9,534 nucleotides of DNA, taken from CAZWMK01 sp964635065 (GTDB lineage Bacteria; Pseudomonadota; Alphaproteobacteria; Sphingomonadales; Sphingomonadaceae). Position numbers and translations under genes: made by a program. Shown here one piece after another: positions 1 through 6,138 of this stretch. Numbering within the stretch: the stretch's first letter is position 1; each line of letters begins with the position of its first letter. Location: the NCBI GenBank assembly GCA_964635065.1, contig CAZWMK010000091.1, positions 1-9,534 on the forward strand, given 5' to 3'. The notes below the pieces were generated by a model. That model made no database searches and was not told where the DNA came from. It saw only the letters and a list, made by a program, of their open reading frames with translations.

Positions 1-4
1 ATTT

Positions 5-81
5 TGGCGACCCCGGGAGGACTCGAACCTCCGACCTGCGGTTTAGGAAACCGTTGCTCTGTCCGGCTGAGCTACGGGGCC
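5..81 (-). tRNA. tRNA-Arg, anticodon CCT
   Basis: The reverse complement folds into a complete cloverleaf. The acceptor stem GGCCCCG pairs with CGGGGTC (one G-T pair), the D stem is GCTC/GAGC, and the T arm is GGAGG-TTCGAGT-CCTCC. The anticodon arm is ACGGT-TTCCTAA-ACCGC, with its outermost A/C position unpaired. The anticodon CCT lies at 45-47 and reads AGG arginine codons. The discriminator base is G and the CCA tail is encoded (5-7). The gene lies 34 bp downstream of the DUF1178 stop on the same strand, so it could be co-transcribed with that unit; I see no convincing promoter of its own in the spacer. tRNA 3' ends are common integration sites, but only 4 bp beyond the CCA are visible, so nothing can be said about that here. 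Confidence 0.95.
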
Positions 82-115
82 GTTGCTGTTCTCCTGCCTT
101 GCCCGGTCGGCAGAA

Positions 116-571
116 TCAAGCGTCGCTGCGCGTGCGTGGGCGGAATGGCAGCGGCATGATCTCGATTCCCTCCTCGTGCAGGGCTTTCGCTTCGTCAACC
201 GTGGTTTCGCCATAGATGCCGCGTTCTGTTGCGCGTTCGCCAAGGTGGAGGGCGCGCGCCTCGTCGGCAAAGCGGGTGCCGACATAATCGCAATTCTGTT
301 CGACCGTCCGCTGGAAAGCGGCCAGCGCCGCCATCAGCGCTTTGGGATCGGGTGTGGCGGCGGCGGGCGTCTGTGCCGTCGCTGGCCGATCGGCGCGCTG
401 GTTGCTTTTCAAGCCGACGGCTGGCGCCATCGGGGCTTTTTCGATGTGGCTGTCGTCGCAGACCGGACAGGCAACGAGCTTGCGTTCACGCTGCGCCTCA
501 AAATCGGCGCTCGAGGAAAACCAGGCTTCGAAAACATGGCCATGGCTGCAACTGAGATCGAAAACGATCAT
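116..571 (-). CDS. DUF1178 family protein (putative zinc ribbon)
   Basis: This 151-residue protein matches the pattern of the alphaproteobacterial DUF1178 family, whose function is unknown. The N-terminal part (about 1-52) has a Cys8/His12 region followed by a CPVC pair (C35, C38) and the segment EKAPMAPAVG. That layout suggests a small zinc ribbon. A variable Ala/Pro/Gln linker (about 55-80) leads to a conserved C-terminal part (about 82-143) containing VGTRFADEARALHLGE, RGIYGETT and the EEGIEIMPLP ending typical of the family. The start ATG overlaps the stop of the upstream nitrilase-like gene by 4 bp (ATGA), which implies translational coupling and makes the start fairly secure. No catalytic residues can be assigned. 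Metal binding is inferred from the cysteines only. Confidence 0.9.
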   Translation of the reverse strand: MIVFDLSCSHGHVFEAWFSSSADFEAQRERKLVACPVCDDSHIEKAPMAPAVGLKSNQRADRPATAQTPAAATPDPKALMAALAAFQRTVEQNCDYVGTRFADEARALHLGERATERGIYGETTVDEAKALHEEGIEIMPLPFRPRTRSDA

Positions 572-1404
572 GCACCCGGCTCCAGCATGATGGCGCGCCG
601 GTGGTCGATGGCCGGAATGCGGGCCCGCGTCGCGGCAACGGCATCGAGGTCGATGTCACACAGGGCATGGCCAGTCACTGTTCCCATGTCGAGTAGCACA
701 TGCCCCCATGGATCAATGACAAGGCTGTGGCCGAAGGTTTCGCGGCCATCGTCATGAAGTCCAGTTTGCGCAGCGGCGACCACGAACGCCCCGGCCTCGA
801 TCGCGCGGGCGCGCAACAGCACTTGCCAATGCGCCGCGCCTGTCGGCTGGGTGAAGGCGGCCGGCACAGACAGCAGGGTCGCCCCGCCGACACTGGTCAG
901 CGTATCATAAAGCCGGGCAAAGCGCAGATCGTAACAGATCGACAGACCGACCGTGCCCCATGGCGTCATCGCGGCCACGGCCGTTTCGCCGGGCGTGAAG
1001 CTGGCGGATTCGCGATAGCTGTGTCCTGCGCCGACATCGACGTCGAACAGGTGAATCTTGTCATAGCGGGCGCAGACGGCGCCCTGATCGTCGATCATGA
1101 AACCGCGATTGACGAGGCGGCCGTCCTGCCCCTCGGCCAGGGCCAGCGAACCAAGATGCACCCAGACGCCATGCACGCGGGCCGCGTTGCGCACGGCGGC
1201 AAGCACAGGATCATCGGCCTCGCGCCGGACAGCCGCAAAAAGCCTGTCGCGATTGCGATCGAGCAGGCCGCTCATTTCCGGCGTGAAAATCATCTGTGCG
1301 CCACCGGCGGCAAGTGCCGCGATCGCTGTGGTCAGCGAAGCGGCATTGGCGGCAGGATCGATGCCTGCCGTCATTTGCACAAGCCCAAGGCGCAGCCGGT
1401 TCAT
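568..1404 (-). CDS. Carbon-nitrogen hydrolase (nitrilase superfamily, Nit/omega-amidase-like)
   Basis: This 278-residue protein of the nitrilase superfamily has the full Glu-Lys-Cys catalytic triad in its expected contexts. E43 lies in FTPEMSG, K116 in ARYDKIHLFDVDV, and the nucleophile C157 in GLSICYDLRF. The length and the segments LVQM (8-11), the HWQVLLRARAIE helix (192-203) and SLVIDPWG (227-234) fit the Nit1/Nit2-type branch. Members of that branch hydrolyse amides such as deaminated glutathione or alpha-ketoglutaramate; the exact substrate cannot be read from the sequence. The neighbouring glutaredoxin makes a glutathione-related repair role attractive, but this is inference. It starts 14 bp after the grxC stop and overlaps the DUF1178 start by 4 bp, so it sits inside a tight operon. 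No clear Shine-Dalgarno sequence precedes it. The protein is expected to be cytosolic. Confidence 0.92.
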   Translation of the reverse strand: MNRLRLGLVQMTAGIDPAANAASLTTAIAALAAGGAQMIFTPEMSGLLDRNRDRLFAAVRREADDPVLAAVRNAARVHGVWVHLGSLALAEGQDGRLVNRGFMIDDQGAVCARYDKIHLFDVDVGAGHSYRESASFTPGETAVAAMTPWGTVGLSICYDLRFARLYDTLTSVGGATLLSVPAAFTQPTGAAHWQVLLRARAIEAGAFVVAAAQTGLHDDGRETFGHSLVIDPWGHVLLDMGTVTGHALCDIDLDAVAATRARIPAIDHRRAIMLEPGA

Positions 1405-1418
1405 GGCGTGTGCCGGGA

Positions 1419-1676
1419 TCAGGCCGCGAGCAGCGGGTCCAGCCCGCCCCGTGCGTCAAGCGCATGGAGGTCGTCGCAGCCGCCGACATGGCGGCCATCG
1501 ATGAAAATCTGCGGCACGGTGGTGCCGCCCTGCGCGCGCTCGATCATTTCAGCGCGCTTCGGGCCGCCCAGAGAAATGTCATATTCGGTAAAGGTGACGC
1601 CCTTTTTCGTCAGCAGCGCCTTGGCGCGCGTGCAATAGGGGCAGAAGTCCTTGGTGTAGATTTCAACGGTCGCCAC
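1419..1676 (-). CDS. grxC: Glutaredoxin 3 (GrxC)
   Basis: A small thiol-disulfide oxidoreductase of the Grx3 class, which reduces disulfides using glutathione. With the GTG start chosen here it has 85 residues, the usual Grx3 length. The dithiol active site CPYC is at 12-15, the cis-proline motif TVPQIFI at 53-59 and the glutathione-binding GGCDDL at 65-70. I prefer the GTG because it makes the protein begin MATVEIYTK, as Grx3 proteins normally do, and because AAGGAG ends 6 nt upstream. An in-frame ATG at 1697 would add seven residues (MKPKEKD) and overlap the comF stop as ATGA, so it remains possible. The gene is the second of the minus-strand unit, between comF and the nitrilase-like gene. 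Confidence 0.93.
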   Translation of the reverse strand: MATVEIYTKDFCPYCTRAKALLTKKGVTFTEYDISLGGPKRAEMIERAQGGTTVPQIFIDGRHVGGCDDLHALDARGGLDPLLAA

Positions 1677-1682
1677 ATCCTT

Positions 1683-1688
1683 CTCCTT
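1683..1688 (-). promoter_or_regulatory. Ribosome binding site deciding the grxC start
   Basis: AAGGAG on the minus strand, 6 nt before the GTG at 1676. It lies inside the N-terminal extension that would be translated if the upstream ATG at 1697 were used, and so favours the GTG as the true start. It is the clearest Shine-Dalgarno sequence in the minus-strand unit. Confidence 0.6.
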
Positions 1689-1693
1689 CGGCT

Positions 1694-2488
1694 TCATGCG
1701 TCCATATGGGGCTGGGTGGGATTGAGGACAACACGTGCCAGCGTCAAGACATGAACCGACGTTGCTCCCGCCTTTTTCAGCAGACGTGCGCAGGCGCCGG
1801 CCGTTGCGCCCGTTGTCAGAACGTCATCGACGAGAATGACACGCCGTCCCTTAATGCGCGCCGGGTTGTCGATCGCAAAGGCACCCGCGACATTGCGCGC
1901 GCGCTGACGGCGGTTCATGCCACGGCTGGCCTTGGTGGCGCGCGGGCGGGTGAGAACATCGAGATCGCTGGCCGTCCCCGTATCCTTTGCGAGGATGGCG
2001 GCGAGCAGCGCGGCCTGGTTGTAGCCGCGTTGCCACATGCGCCAGCGGTTGAGCGGCACAGGCACCAGCAGCGGCGCATCGAGCGCCAGCATCGCCGCAC
2101 CGGCTCGTCTGAGGCCCGGCAGGGCGGCGCGCGCAAGATGCGGTCGATCGGCATGTTTCAGCGCCAAAACCAGTTGCCGCGCTGTCCCGGCGTAGACAAA
2201 GGCGGCACGCGCGCTGTCATAGGGCGGCGGATCGGCCATGCAGCCGCCGCATAAAGTGCCTTCGGGTTGCGGCACTTCGAAGGGCAGGCCGCAGCAGGCG
2301 CATTGCGGACCGGCGATGAAGTCCAGCTGCGGCCAGCAGGTAGCGCAGAATTGGTCGGGTGCGCTGACGATCGCCCGACACGCCGGACAGCGCGGCGGCA
2401 GGACAAGGTCGAGGGCGGAGCGCCCGGCGGATCGGATCAGTTCCCACATGCGTTGGCAAGATTGGCGCATTGTCGCGACCAGCGCCAT
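1694..2488 (-). CDS. comF: ComF family protein (double zinc ribbon phosphoribosyltransferase)
   Basis: This 264-residue protein has the two-part ComF architecture. An N-terminal double zinc ribbon carries cysteine pairs at C34/C37 with C48/C51, and at C63/C66 with C80/C83. A C-terminal type I phosphoribosyltransferase domain has the PRPP-binding loop VILVDDVLTTGAT at 217-229. The segments LVPVPLNRWRMWQRGYNQA (141-159) and RNVAGAF (198-204) are typical of the family. In naturally competent bacteria ComF acts in the uptake and processing of transforming DNA; elsewhere its substrate is unknown, so a competence role here is not shown. The exact start is uncertain: Met1, Met7 and Met14 are all in frame before the first zinc ribbon and none has a good ribosome binding site. 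It is the first gene of the minus-strand unit, divergent from the methyltransferase gene. Confidence 0.92.
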   Translation of the reverse strand: MALVATMRQSCQRMWELIRSAGRSALDLVLPPRCPACRAIVSAPDQFCATCWPQLDFIAGPQCACCGLPFEVPQPEGTLCGGCMADPPPYDSARAAFVYAGTARQLVLALKHADRPHLARAALPGLRRAGAAMLALDAPLLVPVPLNRWRMWQRGYNQAALLAAILAKDTGTASDLDVLTRPRATKASRGMNRRQRARNVAGAFAIDNPARIKGRRVILVDDVLTTGATAGACARLLKKAGATSVHVLTLARVVLNPTQPHMDA

Positions 2489-2553
2489 AGGTCAAAAGGA
2501 CGTCGGGATCGCGGCGACAAAGGCCGCCTAGCACGGATGGACTGCAAACGATC

Positions 2554-3366
2554 ATGACTGGCGATGTGCCAAAGCTTTTCGACCGCCGCGCGCGCCGCCG
2601 TGCCCGCAGCCGCGCTGCGCCACACTATGATGCCCATGGTTTTCTGAAACAGGCGATGGCGGACGAAATCCTCGCCCGTCTGGCCACCATTGCCCCGCAT
2701 TTCGAGCATGCGCTCGATCTGGGAAGCCATGACGCGCGGCTGGCGGCACGCTTGCCGGCCGACATGGTGGTGACGGCGGATCCGGCGCCCGCATTCCTGC
2801 GGCCGCCGCTTGCGGTGGTGTGCGACGAGGATCTTCTGCCCTTTGCAGAGGCCAGCTTTGATCTGGTCGTGTCGGCGGCCAGCCTCGGCGGGGTGGACGA
2901 TTTGCCGGGCGCCCTCGTGCAGATCCGCCGGCTTCTGAAGCCGGGCGGGCATTTTCTCGCCGCATTTCCGGGCGGCGAATCGCTGAAGGAACTGCGGCTG
3001 GCGCTGCTGGGTGCCGAGGTCGATGCAACGGGCGGTGTGTCTGCGCGCATTGCGCCTACTGTCAGCATCGAGCAGGCGCCGGGCCTGTTGCAGCGCGCAG
3101 GCTTTGCCAGCCCGGTTGCCGATGTCGAGACGGTGCAGGTGCGTTACGCCGACCTTCATGCGTTGCTGCGCGACATCCGGGGGGCAGGCGAATCAAATTA
3201 TCTTGCCGCCCGTCCGCGCAAACCGCTGCCACGCGCGCTTCTGGCCGACGCCGCTGCGCGCTTTGCCGCCATGGCCGATCCCGATGGCCGCATCGGCGTG
3301 ACCGTTCAGATCCTGCACCTGGCCGGCCGTGTGCCGCCCGTTGGCACGGCAGGTGAATCGGCGTAA
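2554..3366 (+). CDS. SAM-dependent methyltransferase-fold protein, NDUFAF5/BioC-like
   Basis: A 270-residue class I methyltransferase-fold protein. After a basic N-terminus opening with KLFDRRARRRARSRAA, motif I appears as HALDLGSHDARLAARL (about 51-66). The end of strand beta-2 is VTADPAP, motif IV-like residues are SFDLVVSAASLGGVDDLPG, and the post-motif segment is RRLLKPGGHFLAAFPGGESLKELR. The C-terminal signature LLRDIRGAGESN, followed by a downstream LPRALLADAAA, matches the NDUFAF5-like branch of alphaproteobacteria. Mitochondrial NDUFAF5 hydroxylates an arginine of a complex I subunit; whether the bacterial protein does this is unknown. The motif I glycines are reduced (GSHD instead of GxGxG), which may mean altered SAM use. 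It is transcribed divergently from comF with a 65-bp spacer, and is followed 33 bp later by a secreted-protein gene. Confidence 0.88.
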   Translation: MTGDVPKLFDRRARRRARSRAAPHYDAHGFLKQAMADEILARLATIAPHFEHALDLGSHDARLAARLPADMVVTADPAPAFLRPPLAVVCDEDLLPFAEASFDLVVSAASLGGVDDLPGALVQIRRLLKPGGHFLAAFPGGESLKELRLALLGAEVDATGGVSARIAPTVSIEQAPGLLQRAGFASPVADVETVQVRYADLHALLRDIRGAGESNYLAARPRKPLPRALLADAAARFAAMADPDGRIGVTVQILHLAGRVPPVGTAGESA

Positions 3367-3399
3367 ACTGCGCACAGGCATCGCGGCAGGAGAGGGCTG

Positions 3400-3879
3400 A
3401 TGCGATCATATGTCGGCTTGACGCTGGCGGCGGCGTTACTTGCCGCAGCTGCGCCCGCGCCAGCCTTGTCGCCGGCCGATCAGGCAGCGGCCATGAAGGC
3501 AGCGGGTTATGTGAAACGCGGCACCGAATGGCGCAGCGCATGCGGCCTTGAAGCTGTGGGTTACTATGAAGCAGGCCGGATCGAGACGGTGCGCGATCTG
3601 AATGGCGATGGCGCACCCGAAGCCATTATCACCGAAGGTGGGACCTATTGTTACGGCATGACCGGCGCGGGTTTCGTGCTGGTCAGCAAACAGGCAGGCG
3701 GCTGGAAACGCATGACGGGTGGCACCGGTATCCCGGCGATTCTGCCGACCACAGGGGTAGGAGGCTGGCCGGACATCGAAATAGGCGGGCCGGGCTTCTG
3801 CTTTCCTGTCGAACGGTGGAATGGGCGTGTCTACAAGCTCCATCGCCAGCAATATGAAGGGAAACCCTGTCGTCGCTGA
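3400..3879 (+). CDS. Small secreted protein of unknown function with an FG-GAP-like motif
   Basis: This 159-residue protein is not one I can name. It has a clear Sec signal peptide: MRS, then a hydrophobic run of Leu/Ala to about residue 18, and an APA cleavage-type motif near residue 22. The mature protein is therefore about 137 residues and probably periplasmic. It contains DLNGDGAPEAII (66-77), the DxNxDG calcium-loop pattern found in FG-GAP/VCBS-type repeats, but only one clear copy. Four cysteines (C48, C84, C134, C157) could form two disulfides after export, which is inference. The ATG is preceded by a good AGGAGAGGG at 3388-3396. It sits between the methyltransferase and trmB on the same strand, and neither neighbour suggests a function. 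Confidence 0.8.
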   Translation: MRSYVGLTLAAALLAAAAPAPALSPADQAAAMKAAGYVKRGTEWRSACGLEAVGYYEAGRIETVRDLNGDGAPEAIITEGGTYCYGMTGAGFVLVSKQAGGWKRMTGGTGIPAILPTTGVGGWPDIEIGGPGFCFPVERWNGRVYKLHRQQYEGKPCRR

Positions 3880-3935
3880 CCGGGCATGACCGGGCCGGGC
3901 TTGCCAGCGCGGTCCGGCTGATCTAGCTGGCGCGC

Positions 3936-4774
3936 ATGTCCGATCCCACCACCATTCGCCGTCTTTATGGTCGTCGTCAGGCGTTCAAGCTGCGCGACCG
4001 CCAGCAGCGGCTGGTCGACACGCTGTTGCCGACAATCGCCGTTCCCCCCGAAGGTCCGCTCGATGCCGCCCGCCTGTTCGGCGATGCGCGTGCGATGGAG
4101 NNNNNNNNNNNNNNNNNNNNNNNNNNNNNNNNNNNNNNNNNNNNNNNNNNNNNNNNNNNNNNNNNNNNNNNNNNNNNNNNNNNNNNNNNNNNNNNNNNNN
4201 CCCCGAAGGTCCGCTCGATGCCGCCCGCCTGTTCGGCGATGCGCGTGCGATGGAGTTGGAGATTGGTTTCGGCAAGGGCGAACATCTGGCATGGCACGCT
4301 CAGGCCAAACCCGATCGCGGCTTTATCGGCTGCGAACCGTTCCTGAACGGCGTGACCGGTCTGCTGGGTGACATCGAGGATGCCGGGCTGACGAATATCC
4401 GCATTCACATGGGCGATGCACTGGAGGTGTTGGAGCGCCTGCCCGAAGCCTCGCTTGAGCGCGTCTATCTGCTCCATCCCGATCCGTGGCCGAAGGCGCG
4501 CCATGCCAAGCGGCGCTTTGTCAATCCGGGACCACTTGACCGCATCGCCCGCGCACTGAAGCCGGGTGGCGAGTTCCGGCTGGCCACGGATCATCCGATC
4601 TACATGCGCTGGTCGGTCATGCAGATGGCAAGGCGGACCGATTTCGAGTGGCTGGCCGAACGCCCCGACGATTGGATCACCCGCTGCGCGGACTGGCCGG
4701 CGACGCGCTATGGCACGTGGGCGGCGGACGAGGGGCGGCCGATCTGGCACTTCCGATATCGCCGCTTGCCGTAA
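3936..4774 (+). CDS. trmB: tRNA (guanine-N7-)-methyltransferase TrmB, interrupted by an assembly gap
   Basis: TrmB methylates N7 of G46 in the variable loop of tRNAs using SAM. Read literally, the gene is broken by 100 N, and the 155 extra bases (gap plus repeated segment) put the two halves out of frame. When the two identical 55-bp copies flanking the gap are merged (removing 4101-4255) the frame is continuous and gives 227 residues, a normal TrmB length. Merged numbering: the SAM motif LEIGFGKGEH (56-65), GCEPF (80-84), the diagnostic HPDPWPKARHAKRRF (129-143), LKPGGEFRLATDH (156-168) and the C-terminal TRYGTWAADEGRPIWHFRYRR. The ATG at 4250 gives a 174-residue ORF but is internal (Met54 of the whole protein) and not the real start. 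No strong Shine-Dalgarno precedes 3936. rimP follows after 99 bp. Confidence 0.93.
4046..4255 (+). repeat. Identical 55-bp sequence on both sides of the N gap (assembly overlap)
   Basis: The 55 bases 4046-4100, immediately before the gap, are identical base for base to 4201-4255, immediately after it. They encode PEGPLDAARLFGDARAME of TrmB in both copies. Because each copy abuts the gap exactly and TrmB becomes intact when they are collapsed, this is best read as two contig ends sharing a 55-base overlap (a common de Bruijn graph k-mer length). It is probably not a biological duplication. Confidence 0.9.
4101..4200. other. Assembly gap of exactly 100 N
   Basis: A run of exactly 100 undetermined bases, the conventional placeholder for a scaffold gap of unknown size. 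The flanking 55-bp identity argues that no real sequence is missing here and that the true distance is an overlap (minus 55 bp). Confidence 0.97.
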
Positions 4775-4794
4775 GCGTGTTTTCAGCGTATAGC
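4766..4794 (+). promoter_or_regulatory. Candidate sigma70-type promoter of the rimP-nusA-ylxR-infB operon
   Basis: TTGCCG (4766-4771) and TATAGC (4789-4794) are separated by 17 bp; each matches four of six consensus positions. The -35 box overlaps the last codons of trmB, and the predicted transcript would carry a leader of about 75 nt that includes the palindrome at 4818-4860. This was found by eye only, and alphaproteobacterial promoters are often degenerate. Confidence 0.35.
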
Positions 4795-4817
4795 GCGGGC
4801 ATTCTCGACATGGTTAT

Positions 4818-4860
4818 CCTTGCCGGGGCTGGTTTCAGGGTGAAACCGGCGCCAACAAGG
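4818..4860 (+). repeat. Imperfect palindrome / stem-loop in the rimP leader
   Basis: An inverted repeat of about 43 bp. The core stem CTGGTTTCA / TGAAACCGG (4829-4837 with 4841-4849, one G-T pair) closes on a GGG loop. It is extended by G4828-C4850, a G/G mismatch and two G-C pairs. Beyond a small CC/AA internal loop, CCTTG (4818-4822) pairs with CAAGG (4856-4860). There is no T-tract after it, so it does not look like a standard intrinsic terminator. It ends 3 nt before the rimP GGAG. It could be a leader hairpin affecting rimP translation, a terminator remnant after trmB, or a copy of a dispersed palindromic repeat. Confidence 0.55.
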
Positions 4861-4863
4861 TGT

Positions 4864-4867
4864 GGAG
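4864..4867 (+). promoter_or_regulatory. Ribosome binding site supporting the TTG start of rimP
   Basis: GGAG followed by a 6-nt spacer and the TTG at 4874. No ATG or GTG in the same frame lies at the position where RimP homology begins, so this site decides the unusual start. Confidence 0.6.
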
Positions 4868-4873
4868 TGACAT

Positions 4874-5407
4874 TTGGCCGATATTGCCGATACCGCCGCG
4901 ATTGCCGCGCTGATCGAACCTGACGTCAAGGCGCTGGGCTTCGACCTCGTGCGTGTCGCCATCACGGGCGGCCAGAGCAACACGACGCTGCAAGTCATGG
5001 CCGAAGATCCCGCAACAGGGCAGCTGACGCTCGACCAGTGCGCGACGATCAGCCGCCGCCTGTCGGACCTCCTCGACGAAGCCGATCCGATCGAGAATGA
5101 ATATCGCCTTGAAGTGTCTTCGCCCGGTATCGACCGGCCGCTGACCCGTGCCGCGGATTATGTCCGCTGGACTGGCCACGCCGCGAAGTTTGCACTGTCC
5201 GAGCCGCATGAAGGGCGCAAGCGCCTTGAAGGGCAGCTTGGTGGCCTTGAGGGCGATGCTGTGCGCCTGCATGTTGAAAAGCTGGGCGATCTCCTGATTC
5301 CGCTCGCCAAGATCCAGTCGGCCAAGCTGGTGCTGACCGACGAACTGATCAAAGCCACACTGCCGCTGTCCGCTGACGGCGCCGATGTCATCCAAGAGGA
5401 AAGGTAA
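4874..5407 (+). CDS. rimP: Ribosome maturation factor RimP
   Basis: RimP binds the free 30S subunit and assists late maturation of the head, around ribosomal protein S12. The 177-residue product has the two-domain layout. The N-terminal alpha/beta domain (about 8-90) has LGFDLVRVAI (21-30), the segment CATISRRLSDLLDEADPI and the hallmark EVSSPGIDRPL at 80-90. The C-terminal SH3-like domain (about 95-160) includes GRKRLEGQLGGLEGDAVRL. The start is TTG, chosen because GGAG lies 6 nt upstream and because the family's N-terminus begins here. A TTG start could lower expression. It is the first gene of the operon; nusA follows after 8 bp. The length is normal and no residue appears to be missing. 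Confidence 0.94.
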   Translation: MADIADTAAIAALIEPDVKALGFDLVRVAITGGQSNTTLQVMAEDPATGQLTLDQCATISRRLSDLLDEADPIENEYRLEVSSPGIDRPLTRAADYVRWTGHAAKFALSEPHEGRKRLEGQLGGLEGDAVRLHVEKLGDLLIPLAKIQSAKLVLTDELIKATLPLSADGADVIQEER

Positions 5408-5415
5408 GAGCCGCC

Positions 5416-6138
5416 ATGGCCACCGCCATCTCCGCAAACCGGGCCGAACTGCTTGCCATCGCCGACGCGGTTGCGCGTGAAAAGTCGATCGACCGGATGA
5501 TCGTCATCGAAGCGATGGAAGAAGCGATCCAGCGCGCGGCGCGTGCCCGTTATGGCGCTGAAAACGACATTCGCGCGAAAATCGATCCGAAATCGGGCGA
5601 AATGCGGTTGTGGCGCGTCCTTGAAGTCGTCGAATATCCCGAAGATTATTTCAAGCAGGTCAGCATCCCGGATGCGCAGCGCCGTCAGGCCGATGCCAAG
5701 GTCGGTGACTTCGTTATTGATCCCCTGCCGCCGATCGAGTTCGGTCGCATTGCGGCGCAGGCCGCCAAGCAGGTCATCGTGCAGAAGGTGCGTGATGCCG
5801 AACGCGACCGTCAGTTCGATGAATATAAGGACCGTGTTGGCGAGGTCATCATTGGCGTGGTGAAGCGCGTCGAATTCGGCCATATTGTTGTCGATCTCGG
5901 TCGCGCCGAAGGCGTGATCCGCCGGGACCAGCAAATTCCGCGCGAAGTGTTGCGCGTCGGTGACCGTGTGCGCTCGCTGATCCTGAATGTGCGCCGCGAA
6001 AACCGCGGTCCGCAGATTTTCCTGAGCCGTGCCGCTGGCGAGTTTATGAAAAAGCTGTTCGCGCAGGAAGTGCCGGAAATCTACGACGGCGTCATCGAAA
6101 TCAAGGCCGTCGCCCGGTCGGCGCCTGTGTCGGCATGA
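5416..6138 (+). CDS. nusA: NusA, N-terminal fragment (NTD, S1 and start of KH1)
   Basis: NusA binds RNA polymerase and nascent RNA and controls pausing, termination and antitermination. This ORF encodes the first 240 residues: the RNA polymerase-binding N-terminal domain (about 1-132), the S1 domain (about 139-206, GEVIIGVVKRVEFGHIVVDLG) and the opening of KH1 (EIYDGVIEIKAVAR, 221-234). After R234 the family normally continues DPGSRAKIAV and then DPVGACVGM. Here that stretch of about 19 residues is absent and the frame shifts, giving SAPVSA and a stop. The bases 6117-6137 still encode VGACVGM in the next frame, where the rest of NusA continues. The product would lack a complete KH1, KH2 and the C-terminal repeats. 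It starts 8 bp after rimP with an AGGAAAGG-type ribosome binding site. It could be a split gene, a pseudogene or an assembly error. Confidence 0.9.
   Translation: MATAISANRAELLAIADAVAREKSIDRMIVIEAMEEAIQRAARARYGAENDIRAKIDPKSGEMRLWRVLEVVEYPEDYFKQVSIPDAQRRQADAKVGDFVIDPLPPIEFGRIAAQAAKQVIVQKVRDAERDRQFDEYKDRVGEVIIGVVKRVEFGHIVVDLGRAEGVIRRDQQIPREVLRVGDRVRSLILNVRRENRGPQIFLSRAAGEFMKKLFAQEVPEIYDGVIEIKAVARSAPVSA

Noticed and set aside
83..757. A 224-codon plus-strand open frame starting at the tRNA edge.
   Set aside because: Antisense to DUF1178 and to the end of the nitrilase-like gene; no domain-like composition.
700..1638. A 312-codon plus-strand open frame.
   Set aside because: It is antisense to the nitrilase-like gene and grxC, both with complete catalytic motifs, and its translation shows no recognisable domain.
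2489..2553. Divergent promoters between comF and the methyltransferase gene.
   Set aside because: Promoters are expected here from gene orientation, but I found no -35/-10 pair with reasonable spacing on either strand.
2437..3159. A 240-codon minus-strand open frame opposite the methyltransferase gene.
   Set aside because: Shadow frame: the plus-strand protein has family motifs throughout and this one has none.
3880..3935. Possible terminator between the secreted-protein gene and trmB.
   Set aside because: Only short GC-rich inverted repeats (GCCAGC/GCTGGC with a 17-nt loop) and no T-tract; too weak to call.
4046..4255. The flanking 55-bp copies as a target-site duplication or insertion scar.
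   Set aside because: Exact identity, exact abutment to a 100-N placeholder and restoration of the gene on merging all point to a contig overlap. Target-site duplications are rarely 55 bp.
4250..4774. ATG at 4250 as the real start of a short TrmB.
   Set aside because: It would drop 53 residues of a conserved N-terminus that is present before the gap. The ATG is the internal Met54 codon of the merged gene.
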